This document shows, in pieces, positions 9,201 through 16,376 of a stretch of 64,000 bases of DNA. The notes beneath the pieces are model-generated. The model was not told where the DNA came from and made no database searches. It saw nothing but the letters and a program-made list of their open reading frames with translations. Every line of letters begins with the position of its first letter. Within the stretch, counting starts at the first letter, position 1. Position numbers and translations under genes: made by a program. Source of the stretch: Bergeyella cardium (lineage in GTDB: Bacteria > Bacteroidota > Bacteroidia > Flavobacteriales > Weeksellaceae); assembly GCF_003614945.1 (NCBI RefSeq), contig NZ_QYCZ01000001.1, positions 576,001 to 640,000 of the forward strand, read 5' to 3'.

Positions 9201-9716
9201 AAAAAAGAGGTCAATATAGATACCGACCTCGAGCTGATGCTCCCTGATGATTATGTACAAAGTACTGAAGAGCGGCTCCTGCTCTACCAAAGACTGGCAG
9301 AGATAGAGACTATAGAGGAGCTTCATAGCTTCCAAGCTCAGCTGATTGACCGCTTTGGAGACCTGCCACAAGAGGCCATCAACCTCCTGAAATCGGTAGA
9401 GCTTAAGTGGCTTTCGGCTGATATTGGCTTAGAGCGGCTTATTGTAAAGAAAGGGGTATTCCTTGGATATCTACCCCAAAATCCGCAGGACAAATTCTAC
9501 CGCAGCGAGAAGTTTGCCCATATCCTCAACTACCTTAGCCAAAACCCTACCTCAGCCGTTCTAAAACAAAAAGATACTCCTGAAGGTACCCAGCTAATAA
9601 TAAGAAAAGAGAAAGTAAAAAGCATAGAAGAACTCAATGACCTCCTTCATACCGTAGCCAGTGGAGCACGGCTACCAGCCGACGAACTTAGCCGTAGCAC
9701 AGCAGGCACACTGTAG
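6297..9716 (+). CDS. mfd: transcription-repair coupling factor Mfd
   Basis: Mfd displaces RNA polymerase stalled at DNA lesions and recruits UvrA. The 1139-residue protein has the expected order: a UvrB-like N-terminal region without its own helicase, the polymerase-interaction (CarD/RID-like) domain around residues 435-520 (IGDYITHIDHGIGKF), and a RecG-like motor. The motor shows GDVGFGKTE (Walker A), LLIIDEEHKFG (DEEH box), LTATPIPRTL, ESGVDVPNANT and QMRGRVGRG. The TRCF domain follows (EIRGAGDLLGAEQSG onwards). The last 15-20 residues (after LHTVAS) do not look like Mfd. They are encoded by the start of a dispersed intergenic repeat, which also supplies the stop codon. UvrA, its partner, is encoded at the right end of the window. 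Confidence 0.97.
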   Translation: MKKINESLLPELLRRDFGKDIFEGLSTHHYINVKGSAGSVPSLIAAELFTVQNKTLLFITDDKEAAFYITSEMENLVGEERVLYFPETHLEPYQIEKTQNANIVLRTEVLNKILLSSEPKVIVAHSGALCEKVIKKEDFKAISHKIKVGEQLDFNFTEELLHQFNFNPTDFVSEPGEFSVRGGIVDVFSYSNEKPYRISFFGNEVESIREFDIETQLSVGKVEEFELVSNMNFAVVGKRVPFLDILPPDTLIITQQAYATFNKIKSFYHQSLEKFGALSEAINHSHPEELFVSEEEFTQHFQRFKVVDFSAQPLSEKHLGDANRMELQLSQTPQPSFNKNFEMLIQDLEDKLHHQYSVWISFSNEKQRERLQNIFEEKEKNIPFQSFTSELHEGFIDTSSRISVYTDHQIFDRYQRFKPKNTFAKSEQLTLKDLMSLKIGDYITHIDHGIGKFMGLVKVNNDGNIQECFKLSYKNGDLLYVSIHSLHKISKYNGAEGKEIVLSKLGSTAWKSLKQKTKAKVKQIAFDLIKLYAKRKAAKGFAFTPDTYLQNELEASFIYEDTPDQEKATIEVKKDMEAETVMDRLICGDVGFGKTEVAIRAAFKAATDGKQVAILVPTTVLAFQHYRSFKERLKDFPVNISYLNRFRTTKQKNETLKGLEEGKIDIVIGTHQLVSDKVKFKDLGLLIIDEEHKFGVSVKDKLKTLRTNIDTLTLTATPIPRTLQFSLMAARDLSVIKTPPPNRQPVDTQLIGFDEEMLRDAISYEIQRDGQVYFINNRIENLQEIAGLIQRLVPDARVITGHGQLDGKELESRILDFMEGKYDVLVSTTIVESGVDVPNANTIFINDAQRFGMADLHQMRGRVGRGNRKAFCYLITPPMDMMTPDARKRLEAVEQFSDLGSGFQIAMKDLEIRGAGDLLGAEQSGFINEMGFDTYQKIMQEALEELQNDEQFEQYFENEEDRKKLFNSKKEVNIDTDLELMLPDDYVQSTEERLLLYQRLAEIETIEELHSFQAQLIDRFGDLPQEAINLLKSVELKWLSADIGLERLIVKKGVFLGYLPQNPQDKFYRSEKFAHILNYLSQNPTSAVLKQKDTPEGTQLIIRKEKVKSIEELNDLLHTVASGARLPADELSRSTAGTL

Positions 9717-9863
9717 CCAGTGAGGCGATTATCCACTCGCGTGGCACCTTGCAGGTGATGCACTTATCTACAAACTAATCATACACCGCCAATAGCCAGC
9801 CACTAATTAAGCTTACTGCCTATAACCGTCCACAGCTATTAGCTAAAAGCCAGTAGCCAATAA
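9650..9863. repeat. mosaic of dispersed short repeats across the mfd 3' end and intergenic region
   Basis: The block begins within the mfd C-terminal codons. Words of the form CCGTAGCCAGTGGAG and CTGTAGCCAGTGAGGC recur at 31.5 kb and, inverted, at 46.95 kb. Two small hairpins follow: CCACTCGCGTGG (9733-9744) and CACCTTGCAGGTG (9745-9757). The second is identical to one at 46588-46600. The next segment, GCACTTATCTACAAACTAA, nearly matches one at 17738-17754. From about 9779 the sequence becomes heptamer-phased (AGCTATT, AGCTAAA, AGCCAGT, AGCCAAT). No open frame of note. Confidence 0.65.
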
Positions 9864-9900
9864 GCAGTTACAGGCGCCCCTTTGGGGCGCCTGTAACTGC
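9864..9900. terminator. perfect 17-bp stem-loop between convergent mfd and clpP
   Basis: GCAGTTACAGGCGCCCC, a TTT loop and the exact reverse complement form a 17-bp stem, placed 148 bp after mfd and 18 bp after clpP on the opposite strand. It can act in both directions. There is no strong T-run on either side, so termination is inferred from position and stability. Confidence 0.55.
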
Positions 9901-9917
9901 TGCAGAGAGCTTTAAGC

Positions 9918-10607
9918 CTACTGCTTATTACTTGCTGCTTTTTGTAGTACTTCGTCTATCATTCCGAAGCCTTTTGCTTCTTCGGAGGTCATCCAATAGT
10001 CTCTGTCGGACGCCTTTTCTACCCAATCGAAGCTCTGCCCAGAGTGGGAGGAGATGATTTCGTAGAGTTCTTTTTTGAGTTTTAGCATTTCTCTGAGGTT
10101 GATTTCCATATCGGAAGCTACTCCCTGAGCACCACCACTCGGCTGATGAATCATCACTCGTGAGTGTTTTAGTGCTGAGCGCTTGCCTTTTTCACCTGCT
10201 ACGAGGAGAACTGCCCCCATAGATGCTGCCATACCCGTGCAGATGGTTGCTACATCTGGCTTGATGATTTGCATTGTGTCATAAATTCCGAGTCCTGCAT
10301 ATACACTGCCCCCTGGTGAATTGATGTAAATCTGAATGTCTTTACTTGGGTCTGCACTCTCTAAGAAGAGGAGCTGTGCGGTTACGATGTTTGCCACTTG
10401 GTCATCAATCCCCGTCCCGAGGAAGATGATTCTGTCCATCATCAGTCGGGAGAAGACATCCATTTGCGCTACATTTAGTCGCCTTTCCTCCATAATATAA
10501 GGCGTGAGGTTTGTGGGGTTAAACGCATTCATATATTGGTCGGTAGCGAGGCCATTATTGCCCAGATGCTTTACAGAGAAATCTCTAAAATCCTTTTTAA
10601 TATCCAT
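9918..10607 (-). CDS. clpP: ATP-dependent Clp protease proteolytic subunit
   Basis: ClpP forms the double-heptamer serine protease chamber that works with ClpX or ClpA/ClpC. With the ATG at 10607 the product is 229 residues. S129 in CTGMAASMG, H154 in MIHQPSGG and D203 in DRDYWM form the catalytic triad with the spacing of the E. coli enzyme. The longer open frame starting at 10676 is rejected because its first codons overlap a TACTTTTG promoter element at 10664-10671. The last codons (QKAASNKQ, then TAG) lie within heptamer-phased repeat sequence like that seen in nearby intergenic DNA, so the C-terminus may be lineage-specific. Confidence 0.95.
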   Translation of the reverse strand: MDIKKDFRDFSVKHLGNNGLATDQYMNAFNPTNLTPYIMEERRLNVAQMDVFSRLMMDRIIFLGTGIDDQVANIVTAQLLFLESADPSKDIQIYINSPGGSVYAGLGIYDTMQIIKPDVATICTGMAASMGAVLLVAGEKGKRSALKHSRVMIHQPSGGAQGVASDMEINLREMLKLKKELYEIISSHSGQSFDWVEKASDRDYWMTSEEAKGFGMIDEVLQKAASNKQ

Positions 10608-10663
10608 AGTTTTTGTTCTTTTAAGAATAGCAGGGCGGTTTTGGCAAAAAACATACCCAATTG

Positions 10664-10671
10664 CAAAAGTA
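10664..10671 (-). promoter_or_regulatory. -7 promoter element TACTTTTG for clpP
   Basis: TACTTTTG on the minus strand lies 56 nt before the chosen ATG. It overlaps the 5' end of the longer open frame, which supports the internal start. Confidence 0.55.
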
Positions 10672-10753
10672 GACAATTTGGCATAAAATCTATTATCAAG
10701 GCGGTTAATCTTTATTTAAAACCGCTGAGAAGTATTAATTCTGAAAAAATATT

Positions 10754-10761
10754 TAGTTTTG
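10754..10761 (+). promoter_or_regulatory. -7 promoter element TAGTTTTG abutting the 10.8 kb gene
   Basis: TAGTTTTG ends 6 nt before the ATG at 10768. It overlaps an in-frame TTG at 10759, which therefore cannot be the start. Confidence 0.5.
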
Positions 10762-10767
10762 CGAGGT

Positions 10768-11130
10768 ATGAAGAAAACTAGATTTGCCCTCTATTCCTTT
10801 CTGGTATTTATCCTCTTTGCTGTGCTTTTATTCCTCGCTCAGTATTTCTTGCAGGTGCAGGGCATTATTTCTCTCAACTACAGAATACACTTTTTGATAT
10901 TCTTTACCGCATTTATAGGGGTGATGACTTTTCTTACGCTTTATATATTGGATAAGTCGGCTATCATAGGATTTGCGTTCTTGGGCTTTGTGGTCTTTAA
11001 GCTCTTTGCAATGGGGTATATTGCCGTTTTTCAAAAGGATTTTAAGGAGGAGGTGCTTTCTTATTTTATGCTTTATTGGGCTTATTTGGCGGCGGAGGTT
11101 CTCCTGCTGATAAAGCTCTTGAAAAAATAG
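10768..11130 (+). CDS. small membrane protein upstream of atpB (DUF6168-like)
   Basis: The 120-residue product has four hydrophobic segments (about residues 8-30, 38-60, 66-85 and 95-115) and a lysine-rich C-terminus. Flavobacteria commonly carry a four-TM protein of this size just upstream of atpB. I believe this is the DUF6168 family, but I recognise it more by context than by motif. By position it could play an AtpI-like role in ATP synthase assembly; that is inference. The gene is 89 bp before atpB, which has its own promoter element. Confidence 0.6.
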   Translation: MKKTRFALYSFLVFILFAVLLFLAQYFLQVQGIISLNYRIHFLIFFTAFIGVMTFLTLYILDKSAIIGFAFLGFVVFKLFAMGYIAVFQKDFKEEVLSYFMLYWAYLAAEVLLLIKLLKK

Positions 11131-11185
11131 GATAAAAATCATATAAAATCTATCTAAACAATTGTAGGATTCAATTATTATTTTC

Positions 11186-11193
11186 TATTTTTG
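11186..11193 (+). promoter_or_regulatory. -7 promoter element TATTTTTG for the atp operon
   Basis: TATTTTTG lies 26 nt before the atpB ATG and is the likely start of the atpBEFHAG transcript. Confidence 0.55.
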
Positions 11194-11219
11194 CGAAAAT
11201 TTTGAAATAGCATTTAGTT

Positions 11220-12314
11220 ATGAATTTTAAAAGACTCTTGATTGCCTTTTCGCTATTGACATTTACACTTGGTTTTTCCAGTGAGAATGGGCATTCAGAA
11301 GCAGGGAAAGAGGAGAAGTATAATCCTGTACCATTTATTATGCACCATATTCAAGATGGGCATTCTTGGCACTTTTGGGGAGAAGGAGAAAACTCTGTAA
11401 CGCTTAACTTGCCAGTTATTCTTTGGGATAATGGTTTAAAGGTATTCAGCTCAGCAGAATTTGGGCATTCTAATGAAGCAGGGAAGAGTGAAGTGGTAGA
11501 GAAAGACGGTAAATACTATGTGCTTTTTCACGAAAAAATATACGAAACCAATGCATCAGGAGATTTAAAATTAGATGAACACCATCACCCGACAGATGAA
11601 AATCTAAAACCTCTTGACTTATCTATTACTAAGAATGTAGCACAAATGCTTTTAGCAGCCCTTATCTTATTAATAATAGGATTTGCTACTGCATCTTCTT
11701 ATAAAAAATCACAAGTTCCTTCTGGAATAGCCAAATTTATAGAGCCTCTTGTACTCTTTGTGAGAGATGATATCGCATTGCAAAATATAGGAGCGCTTAG
11801 GTATAGAAAGTATGTGCCTTATTTAACTACTCTGTTCCTCTTTATTTGGGTGCTTAATATTCTCGGGCTTTTCCCAGGCGCAGCCAATACTACGGGGAAT
11901 ATCGCTTTTACCTTTACGCTTTCTGTACTCACTTTATTAATTGTAAATCTCAGCGGTAGAAAAACCTATTGGATGCATATGTTTGATCCACTCGGTAAGG
12001 GAATGCCTTTCGGAGGAAAGATTTTGATCTATCTTATCCTCGTTCCAGTAGAGCTATTGGGTATTATCACAAAACCTTTTGCATTGATGATTCGTCTCTT
12101 TGCTAATATGACGGCTGGGCATATCATTATTATGAGCTTACTTGCACTTATCTTTATTATGAAAACTTATGCAATAGCTCCTGTGGCATTAGGTATGTCT
12201 CTCTTTATCTATACCCTTGAAGTATTGGTAGCAGCACTACAGGCGTATATCTTTACAATGCTTACAGCCCTCTTTATAGGCTCAGCAGTAGAGGAACCTC
12301 ATCACGATCATTAA
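11220..12314 (+). CDS. atpB: F0F1 ATP synthase subunit a
   Basis: Subunit a forms the two proton half-channels against the c-ring in the membrane. At 364 residues it is much longer than the roughly 270 of E. coli. The first 20 residues form a signal peptide, and an extra His-rich extracytoplasmic domain (about residues 22-140, with several HH and HxW motifs) precedes the first helix, as is usual in Bacteroidota. The conserved helix with the essential arginine is visible as FALMIRLFANMTAGH. The C-terminus ends EEPHHDH. It is the first gene of the operon, 44 bp before atpE. Confidence 0.95.
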   Translation: MNFKRLLIAFSLLTFTLGFSSENGHSEAGKEEKYNPVPFIMHHIQDGHSWHFWGEGENSVTLNLPVILWDNGLKVFSSAEFGHSNEAGKSEVVEKDGKYYVLFHEKIYETNASGDLKLDEHHHPTDENLKPLDLSITKNVAQMLLAALILLIIGFATASSYKKSQVPSGIAKFIEPLVLFVRDDIALQNIGALRYRKYVPYLTTLFLFIWVLNILGLFPGAANTTGNIAFTFTLSVLTLLIVNLSGRKTYWMHMFDPLGKGMPFGGKILIYLILVPVELLGIITKPFALMIRLFANMTAGHIIIMSLLALIFIMKTYAIAPVALGMSLFIYTLEVLVAALQAYIFTMLTALFIGSAVEEPHHDH

Positions 12315-12334
12315 TCAGAGAAATAAATAATTAA

Positions 12335-12568
<234 letters not shown>

Positions 12569-12583
12569 TAGACAATTTAAAGA

Positions 12584-12612
12584 ACCTCTGCAGACGGTTG
12601 GTTTGCAGAGGT
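12584..12612 (+). other. intercistronic stem-loop between atpE and atpF
   Basis: ACCTCTGCA (12584-12592) pairs with TGCAGAGGT (12604-12612) across an 11-nt loop, followed by CTTTATAAAAAG. It sits 16 bp after the atpE stop. As a partial terminator or 3' stabiliser it would raise atpE expression relative to the following genes, which fits the need for a c-ring. Confidence 0.6.
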
Positions 12613-12658
12613 CTTTATAAAAAGTTAGAAAAGTAAATCATAAAAACTTATATATATA

Positions 12659-13153
12659 ATGGAATTATTAACCCCATCAATTGGTAATATATTTTGGACG
12701 GCTGTTGTCTTCCTCATCTTGGTAGCTCTTTTAGCAAAATATGCTTGGAAGCCTATCCTCTCTGCTGTAAATGAAAGAGAAGTATCCATTACAGATGCGC
12801 TTAACCAAGCTAAACTCGCAAGAAAAGAAATGGAGTCCTTGAAAGCTGATAACGAGAGAATCGTCCGTGAAGCGAAAATAGAAAGAGATGCTATCCTGAA
12901 AGAAGCAAGAGAATTAAAAGATAAAATTGTAAGCGAAGCTCAAGATGTAGCAAAAGCAGAAGGCGAGAAGCTTATCGAGCAGGCTAAGCAAACCATTCAA
13001 GCAGAGAAATCAGCAGCTATGGCAGATATTAAAAACCAGATTGGAGCTCTCTCTGTAGGCATAGCTGAGCAAATATTAAAGCAGAAATTAGATAATTCTG
13101 ATGCTCAAAATGCTTTGGTAGAAAACTATTTGAATAACTCTAACCATAACTAA
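12659..13153 (+). CDS. atpF: F0F1 ATP synthase subunit b
   Basis: Subunit b is the peripheral stalk. The 164 residues comprise one N-terminal membrane helix (about 8-26, FWTAVVFLILVALLAKYAW), then a long charged helix rich in Ala, Lys and Glu that forms the dimeric coiled coil. The C-terminal segment (SVGIAEQILKQKL) contacts subunit delta. It is followed after 1 bp by atpH. Confidence 0.95.
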   Translation: MELLTPSIGNIFWTAVVFLILVALLAKYAWKPILSAVNEREVSITDALNQAKLARKEMESLKADNERIVREAKIERDAILKEARELKDKIVSEAQDVAKAEGEKLIEQAKQTIQAEKSAAMADIKNQIGALSVGIAEQILKQKLDNSDAQNALVENYLNNSNHN

Positions 13154-13154
13154 T

Positions 13155-13691
13155 ATGCTTACGAGTAAAGTTGCAAGAAGATATGCTCAGGGACTGCTTG
13201 ATTTTGCAAAGGAATCAAACCAGACTCAGACTATCTACACCGAAATGAAGGATATTATAAAAGTCTTATCCGAATCTAAGGATTTGGTGAGATTTTTAGA
13301 GACTCCGTTCATTGACTATAAAAAGAAATTATCCGTAGTTCAAGAGATTTTCAAAGGTTTCTCACCCGTTTCTCAGAACTTTGTAAAGCTGGTGATTTCA
13401 AGAGGTAGAGAATCTCACTTGGAAGAGATAGCACAGGAATACATTAATAAAATTAATGCTGAAAATAATGTGCAAAAGGTTACACTTACCACTGCTGCAC
13501 AGCTCTCTTCTCAGTCGGTAGATCATATTTTAAAATCAACAACTTTGGTTCAGGGTTCTCAGTATGAGCTTGAGCTTATCATCAAGCCAGAGATACTCGG
13601 AGGGTATATCCTAAGAGTAGGAGATCAGCAGATTGATGCTTCCGTAAAATCCAAGTTAAATCAAATTAAGAAAAACTTTCAGTTAAATTAA
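13155..13691 (+). CDS. atpH: F0F1 ATP synthase subunit delta
   Basis: Subunit delta joins the peripheral stalk to the top of the alpha3beta3 head. The 178-residue protein starts with the typical VARRYAQGLLDFAKE segment and has the C-terminal ILGGYILRVGDQQIDASVKSKL motif of the OSCP/delta family. It starts 1 bp after the atpF stop, which suggests translational coupling, and ends 19 bp before atpA. Confidence 0.95.
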   Translation: MLTSKVARRYAQGLLDFAKESNQTQTIYTEMKDIIKVLSESKDLVRFLETPFIDYKKKLSVVQEIFKGFSPVSQNFVKLVISRGRESHLEEIAQEYINKINAENNVQKVTLTTAAQLSSQSVDHILKSTTLVQGSQYELELIIKPEILGGYILRVGDQQIDASVKSKLNQIKKNFQLN

Positions 13692-13710
13692 AAGATAAAA
13701 CAACCACACA

Positions 13711-15288
13711 ATGGCAGAAATAAATCCAGCTGAAGTTTCAGCTATTTTAAAACAGCAATTAGCGAATTTTGATACTCAGTCTAATATTGAAGAAGTTGGT
13801 ACTGTACTAACGATTGGTGATGGTATCGCTCGTGTTTATGGGCTTGAGAATGTACAATACGGAGAGTTGGTAAAATTCTCTTCAGATGTAGAAGGTATTG
13901 TATTAAACCTTGAAGAAGATAATGTAGGTATCGCTCTTTTAGGTGAATCTAAACTCGTAAAAGAAGGAGATACTGTAAAGAGAACCAATAGAATCTCTTC
14001 TATTAAAGTAGGAGAGGGGCTTCTCGGAAGGGTGGTAGATACTCTTGGTAACCCTATTGATGGTAAAGGACCAATCACTGGTGATTTATATGAAATGCCA
14101 TTGGAAAGAAAAGCTCCAGGGGTTATTTATCGTCAGCCAGTAAATGAGCCATTACAAACAGGTATCGTAGCGGTAGACTCAATGATTCCTATCGGAAGAG
14201 GGCAGAGAGAGCTTATCATTGGAGATAGACAGACAGGGAAAACTACTGTAGCTATCGATACTATCCTTAATCAAAAAGAATTTTATGATGCAGGCGAGCC
14301 TGTATTCTGTATATATGTTGCTGTTGGGCAAAAAGGCTCTACTGTAGCTCAGATTGTTCAGACTTTGGCAGATAAAGGAGCACTCGCTTATACTGTAGTA
14401 GTAGCAGCAAATGCTTCTGACCCTGCACCAATGCAGGTATATGCACCAATGGCAGGTGCGGCTATCGGAGAGTTCTTCCGTGATACAGGTCGCCCAGCAC
14501 TTATCGTCTATGATGATTTATCTAAACAAGCGGTGGCTTATCGTGAGCTTTCCTTGTTATTGAGAAGACCACCAGGTCGTGAGGCATATCCTGGGGATGT
14601 ATTCTACTTACACTCTCGTCTATTGGAAAGAGCAGCAAAAGTAATTGCAGACGATGAAATTGCTAAGCAAATGAATGACCTCCCAGAATCATTAAAACCT
14701 GTTGTAAAAGGTGGTGGTTCGCTTACCGCTCTTCCGATTATTGAAACCCAAGCAGGGGATGTCTCCGCGTATATCCCAACCAATGTTATCTCCATTACAG
14801 ATGGGCAGATTTTCTTGGAGTCTGATTTGTTTAACTCTGGGGTAAGACCAGCGATTAATGTGGGTATCTCCGTATCCAGAGTAGGGGGTAATGCTCAGAT
14901 TAAGTCGATGAAAAAAGTATCGGGTACATTAAAACTTGACCAAGCACAGTATAAGGAGCTTGAAGCCTTCGCTAAATTCGGTTCAGACCTTGATGCCGCT
15001 ACACTTTCCGTTATTACAAAAGGTGAGAAGAATGTGGAAATCCTTAAACAGCCTGTAAACTCTCCGCTTCGTGTAGAAGACCAGGTAGCGATGGTATATG
15101 CGGGTACAGAAAACTTGCTTAGGAATGTACCTGTAAGAAAGGTAAAAGAGTTTATGAAGGAATATGTAGAATTCCTTAGAGCTAAGCATCCGGATACTAT
15201 GGCTGCCATCAAAGCAGGTAAGATAGATGGAGACATTACAAGTGTATTGAAAGCAGCTGCAAACGACATCGCTGCGAAGTATAATTAA
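13711..15288 (+). CDS. atpA: F0F1 ATP synthase subunit alpha
   Basis: Subunit alpha is the non-catalytic nucleotide-binding subunit of F1. The 525 residues have the N-terminal beta-barrel, the P-loop GDRQTGKT (about residues 170-177), the [12 protein letters not shown] Walker B region and the family signature near [14 protein letters not shown]. No sequence anomaly. A strong stem-loop separates it from atpG. The beta and epsilon genes do not follow and must be elsewhere, as is usual in Bacteroidota. Confidence 0.97.
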   Translation: MAEINPAEVSAILKQQLANFDTQSNIEEVGTVLTIGDGIARVYGLENVQYGELVKFSSDVEGIVLNLEEDNVGIALLGESKLVKEGDTVKRTNRISSIKVGEGLLGRVVDTLGNPIDGKGPITGDLYEMPLERKAPGVIYRQPVNEPLQTGIVAVDSMIPIGRGQRELIIGDRQTGKTTVAIDTILNQKEFYDAGEPVFCIYVAVGQKGSTVAQIVQTLADKGALAYTVVVAANASDPAPMQVYAPMAGAAIGEFFRDTGRPALIVYDDLSKQAVAYRELSLLLRRPPGREAYPGDVFYLHSRLLERAAKVIADDEIAKQMNDLPESLKPVVKGGGSLTALPIIETQAGDVSAYIPTNVISITDGQIFLESDLFNSGVRPAINVGISVSRVGGNAQIKSMKKVSGTLKLDQAQYKELEAFAKFGSDLDAATLSVITKGEKNVEILKQPVNSPLRVEDQVAMVYAGTENLLRNVPVRKVKEFMKEYVEFLRAKHPDTMAAIKAGKIDGDITSVLKAAANDIAAKYN

Positions 15289-15297
15289 TGGTTCACT

Positions 15298-15327
15298 GTT
15301 GAAGGTTTAAGAGATTAAGCCTTCAAC
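15298..15327 (+). other. intercistronic stem-loop with GAGA tetraloop between atpA and atpG
   Basis: A 13-bp stem (15298-15310 with 15315-15327, one G-U pair) is closed by the loop GAGA, a GNRA-type tetraloop. It begins 10 bp after the atpA stop and ends 16 bp before the atpG start. There is no T-run after it, so mRNA processing or stabilisation is more likely than termination. Confidence 0.65.
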
Positions 15328-15342
15328 TAATACAATAAAACA

Positions 15343-16206
15343 ATGGCGAACTTAAAAGAAATTAGAGGAAGAATTACATCAATCTCATCTACGATGCAGA
15401 TCACCAGCGCTATGAAAATGGTATCTGCTGCTAAGCTCAAAAAAGCTCAAGATGCGATTGTAATGCTCAGACCTTATTCTGAAAAGTTACAAGAGCTTAT
15501 CCAAAATGTAAATTCAAGCTCAAACCCTGATAATATCTCCGTATATGCACAGGCAAGAGAGGTAAAGCGCGTTCTCTTTATCGCGATTACTTCCAACAGA
15601 GGGCTTGCAGGGGCTTTCAACTCCTCCGTTATAAAAGAGCTCAACCATCAGATAGCTCTTAAAGAAGGCGTAGAAGTAGAAGTTCTTACAATTGGTAAAA
15701 AGGCTTTTGATGCTGTAAAGAAATTGAAGGAAGTATATGCAAACCATAGTGCGATATACGATAACCTCACCTTCGATGCAGTATCCAGCGTAGCTTATTC
15801 TGTGATGAAGGACTTCGTAGAAGGCAATTTTGATGAAGTTTATCTTATCTACAATAAGTTTATCAATGCAGCTACACAGGAGGTTCAGGCAGAGAAGCTC
15901 CTCCCTATATCAATGCCAGAGACCGAAGATGTAGGAGTAGAAAAAGATTATATCTTTGAGCCAAGCCGTGCAGAGATTTTGGATAACCTTATCCCTAAGT
16001 CTATAAAAACTCAACTTTTCAAGGCAGTGCTCGATTCCGTAGCGTCTGAACACGGTGCGAGGATGACGGCAATGCACAAAGCAACCGATAATGCACAGGC
16101 ACTGAAGAGCGAATTGGTAATTTATTACAACAAAGCTCGTCAGGCAGCGATTACAAACGAAATCCTCGAGATTGTATCTGGCGCAGAAGCATTAAAAAAT
16201 TCATAA
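15343..16206 (+). CDS. atpG: F0F1 ATP synthase subunit gamma
   Basis: Subunit gamma is the central rotor shaft. The 287-residue protein has the N-terminal helix LKEIRGRITSISSTMQITSAMKMV and the C-terminal helix with MTAMHKATDNA and KARQAAITNEILEI, the two coiled-coil strands of the shaft. A Rossmann-like middle domain lies between. It is the last gene of this cluster and is followed by an intrinsic terminator. Confidence 0.96.
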   Translation: MANLKEIRGRITSISSTMQITSAMKMVSAAKLKKAQDAIVMLRPYSEKLQELIQNVNSSSNPDNISVYAQAREVKRVLFIAITSNRGLAGAFNSSVIKELNHQIALKEGVEVEVLTIGKKAFDAVKKLKEVYANHSAIYDNLTFDAVSSVAYSVMKDFVEGNFDEVYLIYNKFINAATQEVQAEKLLPISMPETEDVGVEKDYIFEPSRAEILDNLIPKSIKTQLFKAVLDSVASEHGARMTAMHKATDNAQALKSELVIYYNKARQAAITNEILEIVSGAEALKNS

Positions 16207-16243
16207 TTTTTATTTTTAAATTTATTGAACATTATCATTACCG

Positions 16244-16276
16244 CATCGGCTCTACTTGTAGAGCCGATGTTTTTTT
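16244..16276 (+). terminator. intrinsic terminator of the atp operon
   Basis: CATCGGCTCTA pairs with TAGAGCCGATG across a 4-nt loop, then comes a run of seven T. It starts 38 bp after the atpG stop. Confidence 0.85.
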
Positions 16277-16344
16277 ATCCGCCGTATCTCATCGCAGGTT
16301 TAGAATCCCAATTTCCTGGGGCATTTTAGTTATAAAAAAATATA

Positions 16345-16352
16345 TATCTTTG
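16345..16352 (+). promoter_or_regulatory. -7 promoter element TATCTTTG for the CNNM/CorC gene
   Basis: TATCTTTG lies 24 nt before the ATG at 16377. Confidence 0.5.
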
Positions 16353-16376
16353 TCCTGATTAATATTTCGTATAAAA

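Noticed and set aside
8463-9371. 302-codon open frame antisense to mfd
   Set aside because: It lies inside the mfd motor region, where all helicase motifs are present on the plus strand; it is a shadow of codon bias.
10608-10676. Upstream start giving ClpP 23 extra residues
   Set aside because: The first codons overlap the promoter element at 10664-10671, and the extension does not resemble ClpP.
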